A stretch of DNA of 64,000 nucleotides from Paenibacillus_E sp042676385 (lineage in GTDB: Bacteria > Bacillota > Bacilli > Paenibacillales > NBRC-103111): NCBI RefSeq assembly GCF_042676385.1, contig NZ_JBHTHA010000014.1:62001-126000 (forward strand). Direction: 5' to 3'. A program made the translations under genes and the position numbers. The notes below the pieces were generated by a model. The model searched no databases. It was not told the DNA's origin and saw nothing but the letters and a program-made list of their open reading frames with translations. How positions within the stretch are numbered: the first letter of the stretch is position 1; the number at the start of each line of letters is the position of its first letter. Positions 8,170-16,418 of this stretch are shown one piece after another.

Positions 8170-9680
8170 ATGCGACAACCCGCCAAACCGTAAAAGAAAG
8201 GGCAGACCTGGCGCTCAATGATGAGTTTTTGCGCAAAGCGGTCCGTTTCACGACCGAAAGGCTGCGGAGTGGCAAGAAGAATGCATCCGAAGAACATGGC
8301 AATTGGGATGAGTGGCGGGAAAGGGGAAGGCAAATCCGGCTTCACACGATCGCTCATCTGGATTATTACTTAAATTTGTTCGCTAATAACGCTCGCGCTA
8401 ATGGGGTTCATGTCCACTTTGCCGAGACATCGGCGGAAGCTGTGAAAATTGCCCTGGCTATTGCCGAGAGCAGGGCAGCCAAATCCGTTGTCAAATCAAA
8501 GTCAATGGTCACGGAAGAACTGCACTTGAATCATGCCCTCGAATCGATTGGGGTGGAGGCGATCGAGACGGATCTAGGCGAGTACATTATTCAACTTGCC
8601 GGAGAAACGCCTTCCCACATTATTATCCCGGCCATTCATAAAAACAGGTACCAGATCGCGGAGCTGCTCTCTGAAGTCGCAGGAGAGTCGCTGCCGCCGG
8701 ATACTTCGATTCTCGCCGGCTTCGTTCGCAAGAAGCTGAGGGAGAAGTTTCTTGAGGCCGACATCGGCATGACGGGCTGTAACTTCGCGATTGCCGAGAC
8801 GGGATCTATGGTTTTATTTGAAAATGAAGGCAACGCCCGCATGGTAACGACGGTTCCTAAAACGCAAATTACGTTAATGGGTATGGAAAGGATCATTCCG
8901 TCCTGGTCGGATCTGGAGGTTATGGCTACCTTATTACCGCGATCGGCGACAGGTCAGAAGCTGACCGTCTATATGTCGGGAATAACGGGACCCAGACGAG
9001 AGAAGGATGCCGACGGGCCTGAGGAAATGCATATCATTATTGTGGATAACGGACGTTCTCTGCAGCTCGGCGACCCGGAATTTCAAGAGCTGCTCAATTG
9101 TATCCGTTGCGGCGCTTGTTTGAACGCTTGTCCCGTGTACCGGCATATCGGAGGCCATGCTTACGGCGGCACCTACAGCGGTCCGATCGGCGCCGTTTTA
9201 ACGCCGGCCTTAAAGAAAAACGTAGCCGAGTGGGATGATATCGCTAATGCATCCAGCTTGTGCGGCGCTTGTTACGAAGCGTGTCCGGTTAAAATTCCAT
9301 TGCACGATATGCTTGTATCTTTACGCCGGCGCAAGGTGGAGAGCGGACATGGGAAATTGCTGGAATCCATCGGGATGAAAGGCTTTGCAGCGGTCCTGGG
9401 AAATTCCGGCCGGTTCAAACGCGTTTTGAAGCTTGGGAAATTGGGGCAAAAGCTTGTCGTTCGAAGCGGAGAAATCCGTTCGAAGTTGGGTCCGCTTAAA
9501 GGCTGGAACACCTATCGCGTTGCGCCGAGCTTGCCTAAAGAATCTTTCCGTGAGCAGTGGGAAACGCTGGAGCAAGAAATTCGATATGGTCTGCAGAAGT
9601 TGGATCCAGACGTTCGGAAGAGGATGGAAGCCATTGTGAAGGAAAGAGAGAATGGCGGAGGAGGTCACAGACATGGCTAA
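8166..9680 (+). CDS. lutB: L-lactate utilisation iron-sulfur protein LutB
   Basis: At 504 residues it is slightly longer than the ~475 of typical LutB. An N-terminal LUD domain (around 60-290, with TGCNFAIAETGS) is followed by a two-cluster ferredoxin domain: CIRCGACLNACPVYRHIGG (around 310-328) and SLCGACYEACPVKIP (around 363-377), giving the Cys pattern for two [4Fe-4S] clusters. The C-terminal ~120 residues are basic. AAGGAG precedes the ATG, which overlaps the lutA stop. Together with LutA and LutC it forms the quinone-linked L-lactate dehydrogenase. Confidence 0.93.
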   Translation: MNATTRQTVKERADLALNDEFLRKAVRFTTERLRSGKKNASEEHGNWDEWRERGRQIRLHTIAHLDYYLNLFANNARANGVHVHFAETSAEAVKIALAIAESRAAKSVVKSKSMVTEELHLNHALESIGVEAIETDLGEYIIQLAGETPSHIIIPAIHKNRYQIAELLSEVAGESLPPDTSILAGFVRKKLREKFLEADIGMTGCNFAIAETGSMVLFENEGNARMVTTVPKTQITLMGMERIIPSWSDLEVMATLLPRSATGQKLTVYMSGITGPRREKDADGPEEMHIIIVDNGRSLQLGDPEFQELLNCIRCGACLNACPVYRHIGGHAYGGTYSGPIGAVLTPALKKNVAEWDDIANASSLCGACYEACPVKIPLHDMLVSLRRRKVESGHGKLLESIGMKGFAAVLGNSGRFKRVLKLGKLGQKLVVRSGEIRSKLGPLKGWNTYRVAPSLPKESFREQWETLEQEIRYGLQKLDPDVRKRMEAIVKERENGGGGHRHG

Positions 9681-10398
9681 TGCGCATCAGGAATGGTTAG
9701 ATCAGCTTGAAGCAGAATCGTTGGCAAAGCAGGAAGCTTTTATGAACGGTATTGCCGGTAAGCTTGGAAGACCTCGTGTGACCGAAAAGCCGAGTCATCC
9801 TTTCAGGGGGGCGCCCGATTTCTGGAATGCTTTTGAGCTGCCGATCGCAGAGCGGATCGAGAGGTTTACAGCCAATTTTCAAAGTGCCGGCGGACATGTG
9901 GTCCGATTGGCAACGATGGAAGACGCCAAAACGTTCATCGTGAGCAAAGCAACGGAGACGAGTGCGAAATACATCATCCGACAGGATCAGCAAGAGCTGG
10001 GCGACCTTGATCTGGAAGGAGAACTGCCGGATGCGAAGGTAACTGTATGGAATCGCGATCAAGATGAGAACTGGAAAGCTCGTGCCGCAGAAGCGGACTT
10101 TGGCGTTGTGGTAGCTGACTATGCGACAGCTTATACAGGATCGTTGACGGTTCTTTCCTCAAGTAGCAAAGGCAGGTCGGTTAGTCTTCTGCCAACCATA
10201 TTGATGGCTATTGTTCCAATTGAGCGGTTGGGGACGCGCTTAGGGGAAACGCTGGTTAACTTTGATACCGCCGGAAGAGAGAAATTGCCTGCGGGTATTC
10301 ACTTCATCTCCGGGCCGAGTCGTTCGGCAGATATTGAAAATGACCTTACCATCGGTGTTCACGGACCTGGAATTGTTTATGCAATCATCGTAGGATAG
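9673..10398 (+). CDS. lutC: Lactate utilisation protein LutC (LUD domain)
   Basis: A 241-residue LUD-domain protein, matching LutC in length. The recognisable C-terminal signature is ADFGVVVADYATAYTGSLTVLSS-type (around 137-159) and FISGPSRSADIENDLTIGVHGP (around 210-231). The start is placed at the ATG nine bases after GGAGGAGGT; another in-frame ATG 21 bases upstream falls before the ribosome site. The gene overlaps the lutB end by eight bases and completes lutABC. An N-terminal extension (ANAHQEWLDQLEAES) resembles that of Bacillus LutC. Confidence 0.92.
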   Translation: MANAHQEWLDQLEAESLAKQEAFMNGIAGKLGRPRVTEKPSHPFRGAPDFWNAFELPIAERIERFTANFQSAGGHVVRLATMEDAKTFIVSKATETSAKYIIRQDQQELGDLDLEGELPDAKVTVWNRDQDENWKARAAEADFGVVVADYATAYTGSLTVLSSSSKGRSVSLLPTILMAIVPIERLGTRLGETLVNFDTAGREKLPAGIHFISGPSRSADIENDLTIGVHGPGIVYAIIVG

Positions 10399-10411
10399 GA
10401 GGGAACCTTCC

Positions 10412-10861
10412 ATGTTAATCGGAATATCCAAGCTGATATCGCCTGATTTGATCAAGATTCTGATGGAGATGGGCCATGGCGACGAAATCGTCCTTGCAGA
10501 CGCGAATTTTCCCGCAGCGAGATTAGCCCAAAGACTGGTTCGCTGTGACGGCCATCCGGTTCCGGAGCTGCTTGATGCGATTCTTCGTCTTTTCCCTCTC
10601 GACCAATACACTGACATGCCTGCGGCACTGATGGAAGTTGTCCAGGGCGATCCGGTGGAAACACCGATTTGGACCAGATACCAGGAAATCATTGAACATC
10701 ATAGTGAAAAAGATAAACCGTTCCAAGACTTCGAATATGTGGAACGGTTTGCTTTCTACGAACGTGCCAAACAAGCATATGCGGTCATTGCGACAGGTGA
10801 ATCCGCCCAGTATGCGAACATCATTTTGAAAAAAGGGGTGATCGTAAGCCATGCGGATTGA
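10412..10861 (+). CDS. fucU: L-fucose mutarotase (FucU/RbsD family)
   Basis: The 149-residue length is close to FucU (about 140). The opening MLIGISKLISPDLIKILMEMGHGDEI carries the conserved GHGD motif with the catalytic His (around residue 22), followed by LADANFPAARLAQRLVRCDG, and the C terminus ends with YANIILKKGVI as in the family. The enzyme interconverts L-fucose anomers, feeding the preferred form to a dehydrogenase. AGGAGGG precedes the ATG and the gene overlaps the lactonase gene by 11 bases. It is the strongest single pointer to L-fucose as the operon's substrate. Confidence 0.9.
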   Translation: MLIGISKLISPDLIKILMEMGHGDEIVLADANFPAARLAQRLVRCDGHPVPELLDAILRLFPLDQYTDMPAALMEVVQGDPVETPIWTRYQEIIEHHSEKDKPFQDFEYVERFAFYERAKQAYAVIATGESAQYANIILKKGVIVSHAD

Positions 10862-11681
10862 TGCGCATCAGCATTATTGGAAGTTAGACCGCGGTGATTA
10901 CGATTGGCTTACTCCGAATTTACCCGTCTTGTATCGTGATTTCCTTCCGTCCGACTTAAAGCCTCATCTCAGCAAACATAGGCTGAGTGGCTCTGTGGTT
11001 GTTCAGGCTGCCACAACGCATGCGGAAACGGATTATATGTTGTCATTAGCAGGTGAGAATGAATCCATTCTCGGCGTAGTTGGCTGGCTTGACTTGAATG
11101 ATTCATCGTATAAGGAAACCTTCGAGCGATTTCAGCGGCATTCCAAATTTGTAGGATTCCGGGTCATGATTCAGGAAATGCCGGATGCGAACGCTATTCT
11201 CCAGAAGCATTTTGTAGAGGCGCTGACCTACTTCAGCTCGCTCAGCACACCGGTTGATCTTCTCGTGACCTCCCGTCAGTTGGATCCTCTTGTCCAGCTC
11301 ATAGATGCAGTGCCGAATTTGCGGTGCGTCATCGATCACATTGCCAAGCCTGAAATTGTCTTTCAGCGGATGGAACCTTGGAAGAGCCAGATGAGGGAGA
11401 TCGCCAAACATGCGAATGTGTATTGCAAATTGTCGGGGATGGTGACAGAGGCTGACCATCAGCAATGGAAACCATCCGATTTCACGTCGTACATCCAATA
11501 TATAATCGAAATATTTGGCCCTGACCGGGTCATGTTCGGCAGCGACTGGCCGGTTTGCCTTCTGGCAGCCGATTACGATCAAGTTGTGGATGTCTTGACA
11601 CAAGCGCTTCCTACAAGCTGGACACAACAGGAAATCGATCAATTATTCGGGCTTAACGCCAAAATGTTTTACAAACTTTGA
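10851..11681 (+). CDS. Amidohydrolase-family L-fucono-1,5-lactonase
   Basis: At 276 residues it fits the COG3618 amidohydrolase group that contains L-fucono-1,5-lactonase and L-rhamnono-1,4-lactonase. The metal and active-site landmarks are MRIDAHQHYWKLDRGDYDWL at the N terminus (HxH), CVIDHIAKP (around 161-169) and DRVMFGSDWPVC (around 225-236, with the terminal Asp). It hydrolyses the sugar lactone made by the SDR to L-fuconate. It is the last gene of the operon, overlapping fucU, and no clear terminator follows before the IS remnant, so the original operon end may have been lost. Confidence 0.87.
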   Translation: MRIDAHQHYWKLDRGDYDWLTPNLPVLYRDFLPSDLKPHLSKHRLSGSVVVQAATTHAETDYMLSLAGENESILGVVGWLDLNDSSYKETFERFQRHSKFVGFRVMIQEMPDANAILQKHFVEALTYFSSLSTPVDLLVTSRQLDPLVQLIDAVPNLRCVIDHIAKPEIVFQRMEPWKSQMREIAKHANVYCKLSGMVTEADHQQWKPSDFTSYIQYIIEIFGPDRVMFGSDWPVCLLAADYDQVVDVLTQALPTSWTQQEIDQLFGLNAKMFYKL

Positions 11682-11710
11682 TATGAAAAACCGCTCCGGG
11701 GTTGGCATTG

Positions 11711-12150
11711 CGGGTTGTGGTGCAAAAAATAAAAAACTAAAGTACTTATCACTTTAGTGGTTAGATTATACTGCCAATCCAAATAATATATTGATCAGTT
11801 CAACCGTTGAAAGGACAGACGAATGATTGTATTCGGCCTGTCCTTTCCTAATCATATGCATGGCTTCGATTCCTTTCAAGGTCCTATCAGCAGTCAAAAA
11901 CGATTTGAAGCCAAGCATTGGATTTGTAATTTTTTTTATGAATCGGTGATCTTGTTCTACAATGTTGTTGAGGTACTTTGTTTGTCTGATTAAGGTTTCT
12001 TTTGACAAAGAATTTTCACGTATTAACTGCTGCAAAGCGTGTGGATATGAAGGGTTCTTATCAACTGTGATTACGCGTGGTGATTGATTATGAGGCGAAG
12101 ATAACGCCTTTTTGAAAAATCGTTTTGCTGCATCAACATCCCGATTAGCG
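11711..12150 (-). mobile_element. Truncated IS6-family element
   Basis: The region holds the 3' two thirds of an IS6-type transposase and a possible terminal repeat at 11711-11728 (GGGTTGTGGTGCAAAAAAT-like; IS6 ends often read GG-TTTGTTGCAAA). No matching left end is visible and the transposase lacks its N-terminal part, so it is a dead remnant. A small hairpin (11736-11758, arms ACTAAAGT/ACTTTAGT) lies just inside the putative end. Confidence 0.65.
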
Positions 12151-12158
12151 GATAACAC
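11766..12158 (-). pseudogene. IS6-family transposase, 5'-truncated
   Basis: The visible 130 residues contain the C-terminal part of the IS6 DDE domain: LSANRDVDAAKRFFKKAL, VITVDKNPSYPHAL (second catalytic Asp), a VEQDHRFIKK segment with the catalytic Glu, and the terminal AMHMIRKGQ. Complete IS6 transposases are about 230 residues, so the helix-turn-helix and first catalytic Asp are missing. Homology stops near position 12150, where the frame continues into unrelated sequence. It is not expected to be functional. Confidence 0.85.
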
Positions 12159-12257
12159 GGTTTTTTTTATTGAAGTAATCGGCAGGATGCTTGAATAAAT
12201 GCTATAATATTACAAAAATATTTAGGTACAAATAGTATAATTTATTGGGGTGGGAAA

Positions 12258-12635
12258 GTGATAACTGCATTAATTGGAAGTGTTACTTTTTTGGCAGTTG
12301 CTATTTTGTACATATTGTTAGCTATGGGTTTACCTTACGGAGATTTTGCAATGGGCGGTAAGTATAAAGTAATGCCAAAACAAATGAGAGTTGCATGTGC
12401 AATTTCGGTATTAATTCAATTGATGGCAATCATGTTTATACTACAAGCAGGGAATGTAATCTCGATAGATGCTTTAAAAACGATTGCAAAAGGAATATGT
12501 TACTTTTTTGCATTTTATTTATTTGTAAATACCATGATGAATGCTTTGTCTAAAAGTAAAAAGGAAAAGCTTGTTATGACACCATTATCTTTTCTCACTG
12601 CGATTTGTTTCTTAATTACTGCGATAAATGGTTAG
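12258..12635 (+). CDS. Small integral membrane protein of unknown function
   Basis: The 125-residue protein has four predicted hydrophobic segments (around 2-22, 45-63, 75-92 and 104-122) separated by short polar loops, the second of which holds GGKYKVMPKQMR. The start is a GTG with GGGGTGGG five bases upstream. I do not recognise the family. Its 3' end overlaps the convergent membrane gene on the minus strand by 24 bases. It lies just beyond the IS remnant and is AT-rich compared with the fucose operon. Confidence 0.65.
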   Translation: MITALIGSVTFLAVAILYILLAMGLPYGDFAMGGKYKVMPKQMRVACAISVLIQLMAIMFILQAGNVISIDALKTIAKGICYFFAFYLFVNTMMNALSKSKKEKLVMTPLSFLTAICFLITAING

Positions 12636-13121
12636 CAATTTCGCTTTCATAAACCGATACAAGAGTAAGTTGAGCACGAAAACGAGTATGTATGTTGGAA
12701 ACGAGTATGGCAGACTCCATCCTTTATATGTAAATACATAAAACTTGATCGAGCAACCTTCCAACGCCGTTGTCACAAGAGAACACACCACAATTAAGAA
12801 CGCAGCCTGTAACTTGCGCGGCTTCCAAATGTCATAAATATAAATAAAGAAATACGCGATCGGCGGGTACATAAACAAATACAACAGCAAATCGAACACT
12901 TCGTATTGCGGCCAATCGTTAAAATCGTATAAATCCAGCGGAGGTACTCCGATAAAGAAATCGGCCGACTCCGTCAATAAGATATTGAATAGCCAAATCA
13001 GAAGCATTTCGATAAAAGACATCCGTTTCGGCAGCAGCAATACCAGAGCCAATAATAAGGTGCCGGCAATCAGAATAAACCATTCGTTAGCGTTGAAATT
13101 TTTGGGCAAATAGAGAATCAC
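12612..13121 (-). CDS. CBO0543-like polytopic membrane protein (copy A, downstream gene of pair)
   Basis: A 169-residue protein with five to six hydrophobic helices. The start is placed at a GTG preceded by AAGGAAGG; a longer frame exists upstream but lacks a ribosome site, and the chosen N terminus (ILYLPKNFNANEWFIL) aligns with the homologue at 62796-63302. Shared landmarks are FNxNEWF, PPLDLYD, a Phe/Tyr-rich FDLLLYLFMYPP helix and a late FxYKGWSLPYSFP segment. Function is unknown. It overlaps the end of the upstream membrane gene by 35 bases, implying translational coupling. Confidence 0.7.
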   Translation of the reverse strand: MILYLPKNFNANEWFILIAGTLLLALVLLLPKRMSFIEMLLIWLFNILLTESADFFIGVPPLDLYDFNDWPQYEVFDLLLYLFMYPPIAYFFIYIYDIWKPRKLQAAFLIVVCSLVTTALEGCSIKFYVFTYKGWSLPYSFPTYILVFVLNLLLYRFMKAKLLTIYRSN

Positions 13122-13593
13122 TGAGCCAACCTTCCTTTTGCATTCGTTTCCTGAACCAAGTCCCGAAAGCATAAATCATGAGTATTTGAAAAAAGAAATA
13201 GATAAAAGAAGTGCTTAATTCCCACTTCACAAAGCGGATCATACCGTAGTGCTCATATAGTTGGAGCGCCTCGGCAAGAAGAAGAGCGGATATGGCGATC
13301 CAGCCGACAGCCGAAAGCAAGCTCACTCGACAAGCAACAAGCATTGAAGAGACGAATGCCATAAAAACGGAGTAATTTAAGTAATCTGTTGTCGAAGTTG
13401 TTATGAAATCCAGCCATCGCCCGGATCTTTGCACCCATTCTAAATTCATCACAATAATATTGAAAGTAATCTTGTGCAAAGTAATGGCAACGAGCCACTG
13501 CCCCAGCTTTTCTATCGGATGAAGGCGACGGTAACGAATGAACAACCAGGTGAGTGGGATGCCAACAACAAACGTTCCGATCATGAGATACAT
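13087..13593 (-). CDS. Polytopic membrane protein (copy A, upstream gene of pair)
   Basis: 168 residues with about five hydrophobic helices and a basic C terminus (WFRKRMQKEGWLSDS). I chose the ATG preceded by AAGGGTG; an in-frame GTG 15 bases upstream is the alternative. The RMxKEGW ending and a WxFVK segment before the last helix also occur in the homologous gene at 63302-63835, and in both places a CBO0543-like gene follows with overlapping ends. Function is unknown; the two proteins may form a membrane complex. Confidence 0.65.
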   Translation of the reverse strand: MYLMIGTFVVGIPLTWLFIRYRRLHPIEKLGQWLVAITLHKITFNIIVMNLEWVQRSGRWLDFITTSTTDYLNYSVFMAFVSSMLVACRVSLLSAVGWIAISALLLAEALQLYEHYGMIRFVKWELSTSFIYFFFQILMIYAFGTWFRKRMQKEGWLSDSLFAQKFQR

Positions 13594-13702
13594 GCTTTCA
13601 CCCTTCACAGCCCTTTTAAGAAAAGTATAATATTACCTTTCCCTCTTCCCCGTATATTAAACAGGATTTACCTTAGTCCAATGAGAATTGGTGTGGACAT
13701 AT

Positions 13703-13738
13703 GTAACCTCAAGGTAACCAACTTAAAGAGAAGTGCGT
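13703..13738. promoter_or_regulatory. Possible regulator site upstream of the broken aldo/keto reductase
   Basis: GTAACCTCAAGGTAAC (13703-13718) with inverted ACCT/AGGT arms, followed by an ACTTAAAGAGAAGTGCGTAC stretch, resembles sites that precede genes controlled by HxlR-type or similar stress regulators. No such regulator is in the window. The resemblance is from memory and untested. Confidence 0.3.
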
Positions 13739-13819
13739 ACTTTACAGCTTTCTTGTCGGTATACTAAGATCTACTTAGATTATGGAACTGTCACGAACGA
13801 AACTGGAGGTGCGATAGTG

Positions 13820-14569
13820 ATGAACTATAGGAAATTTGGAAAATTGGACTTGCAAGTTTCGGAAGTAGGATTCGGTGCTTGGGCTATTGGCGGTGATGCA
13901 TGGGGACCGGTTGAAGCGGATACTTCCATTAGAGCAATGGAGAAAGCGCTTGATCTTGGAGTTAATTTTATTGATACGGCAGATTTTATGGCACTTTTGC
14001 CATCTCTGGTGGGATAAATATGAGGAAACGGAAGCATTCATCCGTGCATTTGAAATTTTAAAGCATGATGGGAAAGTAAGAGCAGTCGGCGTATCCACTG
14101 AGAATTTTGAATATATCAAGCATTCAACCGTGAGGGAGGACTCGATGCCGTCCAATTGGACTACAGTATTCTCAATCGTTCTACGGAGAAAGAAGTGCTA
14201 CCTTATCTAAAAGAGAATGGAATTGCTGTTGTCGTTCGAGGGCCGCTTCGTATGGGATTATTAACAGGAAAGTTTAACCCGGAAACAACGTTCCTGGAAG
14301 GTGATATTCGTAAAAATTGGCCAACAGAACCATGGTTCAAGGACAGCTTGGAAAAAGTGGAACATTTGCGTAAGTTAGAAAAAGAGAGTCAAACCATGGG
14401 ACAAGGGGCTCTTCGTTTTGTATTATCCCACCCTGCCGTTTCAGTAGCTATACCAGGTGCAAAAACACCTCAACAAGTTACAGAAAATGTGGAAGCCTCC
14501 GTAAGGCCGCTGCTTTCCAATGCGGAGCTTGAAGTAATTGATCGGTATTCTCCCGCTTTACTTAAGTGA
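13820..14569 (+). pseudogene. Aldo/keto reductase, disrupted by deletion and frameshift
   Basis: The first 56 codons (MNYRKFGKLDLQVSEVGFGA through NFIDTAD) are a normal aldo/keto reductase N terminus with a good GGAGGTG site. The sequence then jumps to a LLH-WWDKYEETEAFIRAF-type segment in another frame, so roughly 60-70 residues including the catalytic Tyr region (YGDGHSE in the intact paralogue) are missing. A second single-base loss near 14123 shifts the frame again before LDYSILNRSTEKEVLPYL. The C-terminal 137 codons are well preserved. The intact paralogue lies 70 bases downstream. Confidence 0.85.
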
Positions 14570-14642
14570 AGTATAAAAGTACTTATAACGGGTGCAGGCG
14601 GAAATCTGGGGGAATGTAATGTGAAATTAAGGAGTGATTATC

Positions 14643-15614
14643 ATGAACTATAGAACACTAGGTAAAACAGGGCTGAAAATTTCCGAAATTGGTTACGGAG
14701 CTTGGGGGATTGGAAAAACAGGTTGGATCGGCGCATCCGATGAAGAGTCACTCAAAGCGCTTCATAGATCCATTGATCTGGGATTGAATTTTATTGATAC
14801 TGCATTAGGGTATGGGGATGGACATAGTGAGAAATTAATCGGGCAGGTTGTTAGGGAACGATCGGAATCGATATACATCGCATCGAAAATTCCTCCGAAA
14901 AACATGCAATGGCCGGCACAGACGGGTGTATCTGTAGAGGAGACATTCCCTGCTGATCATGTCATAGCTAGTACGGAGCAAAGTCTTCGAAATCTTGGAT
15001 TGGAATCGATCGATGTACAGCAATTTCATGTCTGGTCCGATGAATGGATAGGGCAGGGTGATTGGCTTGAAGCAGTTTCCAAATTAAAGCAGCAAGGAAA
15101 AATCCGTTATTTTGGCGTCTCAATTAATGACTATGAACCCGAGAATGCGATCAAGTTAATCGAAACGGGTGTCGTTGACACTGTTCAGGTCATTTATAAC
15201 ATATTCGAACAAAGCCCTGAGGATCGGCTTCTGCCCGTCTGCCAAGAACACAATGTGGGTGTCATTGTTAGGGTTGCACTTGATGAAGGAGGATTGACGG
15301 GAATAATTACGCCGGAGACTCAATTTGAGGAAAGTGACTTCCGCAACAATTATTTCCGTGGGGATCGTAAAAAAGAGGTTTTTGAGAGAGTGGAACAAAT
15401 AACTTCTGATCTTGGTATCCAATTAGATCAAATGCCTGAAACTGCACTGCGGTATGTATTGAGTCATCCTGCAGTTTCCACGGTCATTCCTGGAATGCGT
15501 TCGGTTCGGAATGTGGAGAGAAACTGCCATACAGGAGATGGGCTAGGCCTCTCACATGATATGGTTGAAAAGTTGAAGGCACATCGGTGGGTTCGTAATT
15601 TTTATAAAGCATAA
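14643..15614 (+). CDS. Aldo/keto reductase
   Basis: A complete 323-residue aldo/keto reductase of the COG0667 type, an NAD(P)H-dependent carbonyl reductase. Visible features are the N-terminal KTGLKISEIGYGAWGIG, the catalytic Asp/Tyr in FIDTALGYGDGHSE (around 47-60), the Lys in YIASKIPP, and a His in VQQFHVWSD (around 124-132). The cofactor-binding C-terminal part includes ALRYVLSHPAVSTVIPGMRS. AAGGAG precedes the ATG. It shares its opening and closing sequence with the dead copy upstream and appears to be the surviving member of a duplicated pair. Confidence 0.9.
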   Translation: MNYRTLGKTGLKISEIGYGAWGIGKTGWIGASDEESLKALHRSIDLGLNFIDTALGYGDGHSEKLIGQVVRERSESIYIASKIPPKNMQWPAQTGVSVEETFPADHVIASTEQSLRNLGLESIDVQQFHVWSDEWIGQGDWLEAVSKLKQQGKIRYFGVSINDYEPENAIKLIETGVVDTVQVIYNIFEQSPEDRLLPVCQEHNVGVIVRVALDEGGLTGIITPETQFEESDFRNNYFRGDRKKEVFERVEQITSDLGIQLDQMPETALRYVLSHPAVSTVIPGMRSVRNVERNCHTGDGLGLSHDMVEKLKAHRWVRNFYKA

Positions 15615-15705
15615 ACGGAAACCAACGACCGGAAGGGCCGAACCTGCTCATGCAAATGTTTGAATGGTGCAATAGTCAGTTGCTCTGACATCTAAAAATC
15701 CTTAA

Positions 15706-15742
15706 AGAAGAGCCTATGTTCAAATAGACATAAGCTCTTTTA
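15706..15742 (+). terminator. Terminator after the aldo/keto reductase, possibly bidirectional
   Basis: AAGAGC-CTATGT (15708-15719) pairs with ACATA-AGCTCTT (15728-15739) around an 8-base loop and is followed by TTTT. Convergent YjcZ-type genes end just beyond, so it could serve both strands. Confidence 0.6.
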
Positions 15743-15773
15743 ACAATTTTACTATAATAACTTGCTATGCAAA

Positions 15774-15887
15774 TTACCAAACAAATGTCATGGTAATAAT
15801 CACCAGTAAAATAAAGAGAACCAAAACTGCTGCTGAGCTTGTAAAACCGCCATATCCTGCTCCAGTTGTTCCTACTGCAACTCCCAT
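15774..15887 (-). CDS. YjcZ-family sporulation protein
   Basis: A 37-residue protein: a Gly/Ser/Tyr-rich head (GAGYGGFTSSAAVLVLF) followed by one hydrophobic helix (LFILLVIITMTFVW), the exact layout of YjcZ-type sporulation/spore-coat peptides. Two in-frame ATGs occur; the second has GAGGTG seven bases upstream and is preferred. Such proteins are usually made in the mother cell late in sporulation. It is one of three adjacent paralogues here. Confidence 0.8.
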   Translation of the reverse strand: MGVAVGTTGAGYGGFTSSAAVLVLFILLVIITMTFVW

Positions 15888-15959
15888 AATCATACACCTC
15901 TTTTCATTAATAGTGATTTTGAAAAATGGGTTGATGAAAGGGCTAAATGCACTTTGTTT

Positions 15960-16049
15960 TTACAAACTGAATGTCGTTAAAACGATAACCAACAAGATGA
16001 AAAGAACAAGAACTATTGCAGTCGAAGTAGTAAATCCTCCGTAACCCAT
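15960..16049 (-). CDS. YjcZ-family sporulation protein
   Basis: A 29-residue protein with the short head GYGGFTTSTAI and a single membrane helix (VLVLFILLVIVLTTFSL). The ATG is preceded by GAGGAGGT at good spacing. It lies 72 bases upstream, in transcription order, of the 37-residue paralogue, so the cluster may be one transcript. It is far below usual gene-calling length limits. Confidence 0.8.
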   Translation of the reverse strand: MGYGGFTTSTAIVLVLFILLVIVLTTFSL

Positions 16050-16130
16050 ATTGATTACCTCCTCTTGGAAATTGAGTTTCGAAACAATATACAATACGAA
16101 ACTATTAACACTAATGCTTGGACGAAATAA

Positions 16131-16244
16131 TCAGATACTTTTACCTAATTCAATCCATAACCATAGAATAAAAATAAGCAAGATAAATAGAACTAAAATA
16201 ACGCCAATAGGAGCAAAATCATAGGCAGAGTCATAACCGTCCAA
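16131..16244 (-). CDS. YjcZ-like small membrane protein with TTG start
   Basis: 37 residues. A Tyr/Asp head (DGYDSAYDFAPIG) replaces the usual Gly-rich one, followed by VILVLFILLIFILWLWIELGKSI. The likely start is TTG, seven bases after AGGAGG; no ATG is available in frame. It is the first and most divergent of the three-gene cluster, and its helix matches the LVLFILL core of the family. Confidence 0.65.
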   Translation of the reverse strand: MDGYDSAYDFAPIGVILVLFILLIFILWLWIELGKSI

Positions 16245-16418
16245 ATCAATACCTCCTGAGATTATCGCTTAAATACCTAACGTATTATATGTCGTGAAGC
16301 ACAATGTGCTTGTTCATCTGATGGGATTATTAAAAAATTCCCCAATATGTTTGTCTAATACGTTTACTCCAAGTGAATAATGCTTTCATAGTTAGTGTAA
16401 ATTATTGGAGAAAAATTC

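Noticed and set aside
15676..15897. 73-codon minus-strand frame overlapping the first YjcZ-type gene
   Set aside because: The neighbouring frame gives a textbook YjcZ peptide with its own ribosome site; this one is its shadow.
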